Below, piece by piece: positions 6,579 to 7,775 of a stretch of DNA of 7,775 nt; the stretch's first letter is position 1, and every line of letters begins with the position of its first letter. Location of the stretch: assembly GCA_041485845.1 (NCBI GenBank), contig JBGPKH010000438.1:1-7775 (forward strand), given 5' to 3'. The notes under the pieces are model-generated. The model did no database searches. It was not told the DNA's origin and was given only the letters and a program-made list of their open reading frames with translations. Made by a program: the position numbers and the translations under genes. This stretch comes from OMOG01 sp041485845. GTDB lineage: Bacteria > Acidobacteriota > Terriglobia > Bryobacterales > Bryobacteraceae.

Positions 6579-7448
6579 GGGGTCAAGACGTATTCGTCGT
6601 GGGCGCTGTCGCTCGTCGATTATCCCGATTCGCGCCCAACACCGCCGTTTTCGGCATCAACGCGGGATATTTTCATCAGGTCGATACTAGCGGCAACCCG
6701 GTATCACCGCTACTCACCGGGATCTATTGCGTGAATTGCAGCTTCAGCAGTATCAATGTAGGCTTCTACTGGGAGAACGGAGTCTTTACGTCTTTGAACG
6801 ACGTTGTTACCGGCGAGGCAAAGCCGTACGGCGTGAACGTCCTCGGGCAGATCGTGGGGCACTTCTATCCCTACCCGGGAGTGCCAGGACCGGAGCAGGG
6901 GTTCATCTTCACAAGGTCTTCAGGTACCGCGGTCCCCTTAAACGCCCCCAACGCCACGACTACGCTCCCAAAGGGTATAAACGACGCCGGCCAGATCTCG
7001 GGCACGTGGGCGGATGCATCCGGCAAAGCGCACGGGTTCTTTTACGATAATGGCACCTGGATCTCCTTTGACCACTCGGGACCAACAATACCACGGTCGT
7101 GGGAATCAATGGAATCGGGCAGACCGCTGGTTTCTACTACACGTCCAGAGGTACCCACGGGTTTGTGTACTCGAAGATCGATGGATGGACGAACATAGAC
7201 TGGTGTTGGAGAGCCGAGCACGTCGGTGACCGGTATCAATAACAACGGACAGGTCGTCGGTTTCTGCCGTGCCATGGCGTTCATCTACGATTTGGCCCAT
7301 GCAACAATGACTATGATATCGGGCCCACCCGTATACTCGCAGCCTTGGGGTGTGAGCGGACAGCAACGTAGCGGCCGGTTTTTGTTCCGGGGCTCCTTGC
7401 ACGCCCGACAGCCTGATGGACGGCTTTTATCTGACTCCAATCCCGTAA
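6579..7448 (+). pseudogene. HAF-type extracellular repeat region, frame-broken
   Basis: Successive frames encode the HAF-family repeat pattern G-[IV]-N-x-x-G-Q-[IV]-x-G-x-[FY] followed by HGF: APNTAVFGIN (about 6632), YGVNVLGQIVGHF, KGINDAGQISGTW with GKAHGFFYDNG, VGINGIGQTAGFYY with GTHGFVYSKID, TGINNNGQVVGF, and NVAAGF ending FYLTPIP and TAA at 7446-7448. Frame changes are needed near 6632 (lost base), 7079 (lost G), 7201 (extra base) and 7364 (extra base). HAF repeats occur in secreted proteins of unknown function, common in Acidobacteriota and Planctomycetota. No start codon with a signal peptide separates this from the DUF1906 domain, and the linker (SNGVKTYSSWALSLVDYPDS) is open in the preceding frame. 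It may therefore be the C-terminal part of the same ancestral protein, or a second gene fused by deletion. Confidence 0.68.
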
Positions 7449-7464
7449 CTGGCGTTATGAATCA

Positions 7465-7489
7465 GGGAAGGTCGTGGGACCTCCCCTGT
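7465..7489 (+). terminator. Possible intrinsic terminator after the HAF region
   Basis: Seventeen bases after the TAA at 7446-7448, AGGTC (7469-7473) pairs with GACCT (7478-7482) around a GTGG loop. After one A/C mismatch the stem extends by three G-C pairs (7465-7467 with 7484-7486). It is followed by only a short TGTTT, so termination would be weak. Its placement between the HAF stop and the ssb start supports the call. Confidence 0.4.
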
Positions 7490-7514
7490 TTCCGGCCCGC
7501 AGCGGAATCGATGT

Positions 7515-7640
7515 ATGAATCAGTTCACCATCATCGGCTTCACTGTTCAGGATGCCGATTTCCGTGACGCGCCGAACGGCGCGCCCGTGACGGCGCTCTC
7601 GGTGGCCACCAAGGAATCGTGGAACAACGAACAAGGGTAA
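7515..7640 (+). pseudogene. ssb: ssb, 5' fragment interrupted by an IS66-type element
   Basis: The frame from ATG 7515 encodes 41 residues matching the N-terminal OB-fold of bacterial single-stranded DNA-binding protein: NQFTIIGF, then QDADFR, then PNGAPVTALSVATKESW. This aligns with the first strands of SSB (normally about 110-180 aa). Host sequence ends at about 7636 (codons NNEQ) and the next bases, GTAA, are the predicted end of an insertion sequence, which also provides the stop TAA at 7638-7640. The usually conserved Gly before Q-D is Val here and the Tyr after R is Asp, so the copy may be a diverged paralogue or already decaying. The start has only a weak GGA upstream. The rest of the gene should lie beyond the insertion sequence, outside the window. 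Confidence 0.85.
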
Positions 7641-7775
7641 CAGTTCACGTGGGCTACCGCCGTTGAGGGAGCAAGGAGGGCGCAGACTGATGACGGCGAT
7701 AGCGGATGATCGCTTCGGTGAGATACCCCAATGCGTTGCGGCCCTGCATTCTGCAGGTTTGGGTGACCGTGAGGA
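7637..7775 (-). mobile_element. IS66-family insertion sequence, one end (continues past the window)
   Basis: The end is placed at 7637 because GTAACAGTTCACGTGGG starts with GTAA, the terminal bases characteristic of IS66-family elements. It interrupts ssb there, and it lies 17 bp beyond the stop of an IS66-type transposase reading toward it. IS66 elements make 8-bp target duplications, so the flanking GAACAAGG (7629-7636) should recur at the far end. Only this end is visible. Confidence 0.65.
7654..7775 (-). CDS. IS66-family transposase, C-terminal 39 residues (partial)
   Basis: Read on the minus strand from the window edge (first full codon at 7773), the frame gives LTVTQTCRMQGRNALGYLTE, then AIIRYRRHQSAPSLLPQRR and TAG at 7654-7656. 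The pattern T-C-R-x-Q-x-R-N-x-L-x-Y-L-T followed by APSLLP is the usual end of IS66-group transposases (the large DDE protein, about 450-550 aa). The DDE catalytic core lies outside the window. It reads toward the ssb fragment on the opposite strand. Assignment rests on this short tail alone. Confidence 0.75.
   Translation of the reverse strand, partial: LTVTQTCRMQGRNALGYLTEAIIRYRRHQSAPSLLPQRR

Overview
The window looks like chromosomal DNA from a high-G+C soil bacterium, most plausibly an Acidobacteriota (Solibacter/Bryobacter-like). That is inferred from three protein-level signs: a BlaI/MecI-type N-terminus of the kind abundant in that phylum, HAF-type extracellular repeats, and an aa3-type (haem A) respiratory gene. 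No rRNA or other phylogenetic marker is present, so the assignment is an inference.

Left part (1-4273) is orderly and intact. A 13-bp G-rich minisatellite fills the left edge and runs almost to the start of a YhiN/HI0933-family flavoprotein on the + strand. Its 3' end overlaps by 53 bp, tail to tail, the end of a minus-strand gene cluster. That cluster is transcribed right to left: haem A synthase (ctaA/cox15), then a secreted serine beta-lactamase-like hydrolase 4 bp downstream, then a secreted GH23-type lytic transglycosylase 39 bp further on. The spacing suggests one operon joining a respiratory-oxidase maturation enzyme with two envelope enzymes. I see no proven functional link between them.

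Right part (4274-7775), on the + strand, is a region of decay. A near-consensus promoter, a possible operator dyad and a perfect 16-bp inverted repeat lead into only the first 22 codons of a BlaI/MecI-family repressor, followed by a stop. Next comes a secreted beta-propeller protein whose open frame ends at 6060. Homology-like sequence continues past that stop through a DUF1906 (Rv2525c-like) domain and then HAF repeats to about 7448, but in a broken frame. I count seven frame changes between about 6056 and 7364, including G-run indels and an 8-bp tandem duplication. Beyond a hairpin lies the first ~40 codons of an ssb gene, cut by the end of an IS66-family element. The C-terminus of its transposase is read from the minus strand and leaves the window at the right edge. 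The 4430-4590 stretch holds no gene I can recognise.

I did not find a convincing new defence, secretion or regulatory system. The most interesting points are the tightly clustered frame lesions beside an insertion sequence, the unusual propeller-DUF1906-HAF arrangement, and a regulator reduced to its promoter and N-terminus.
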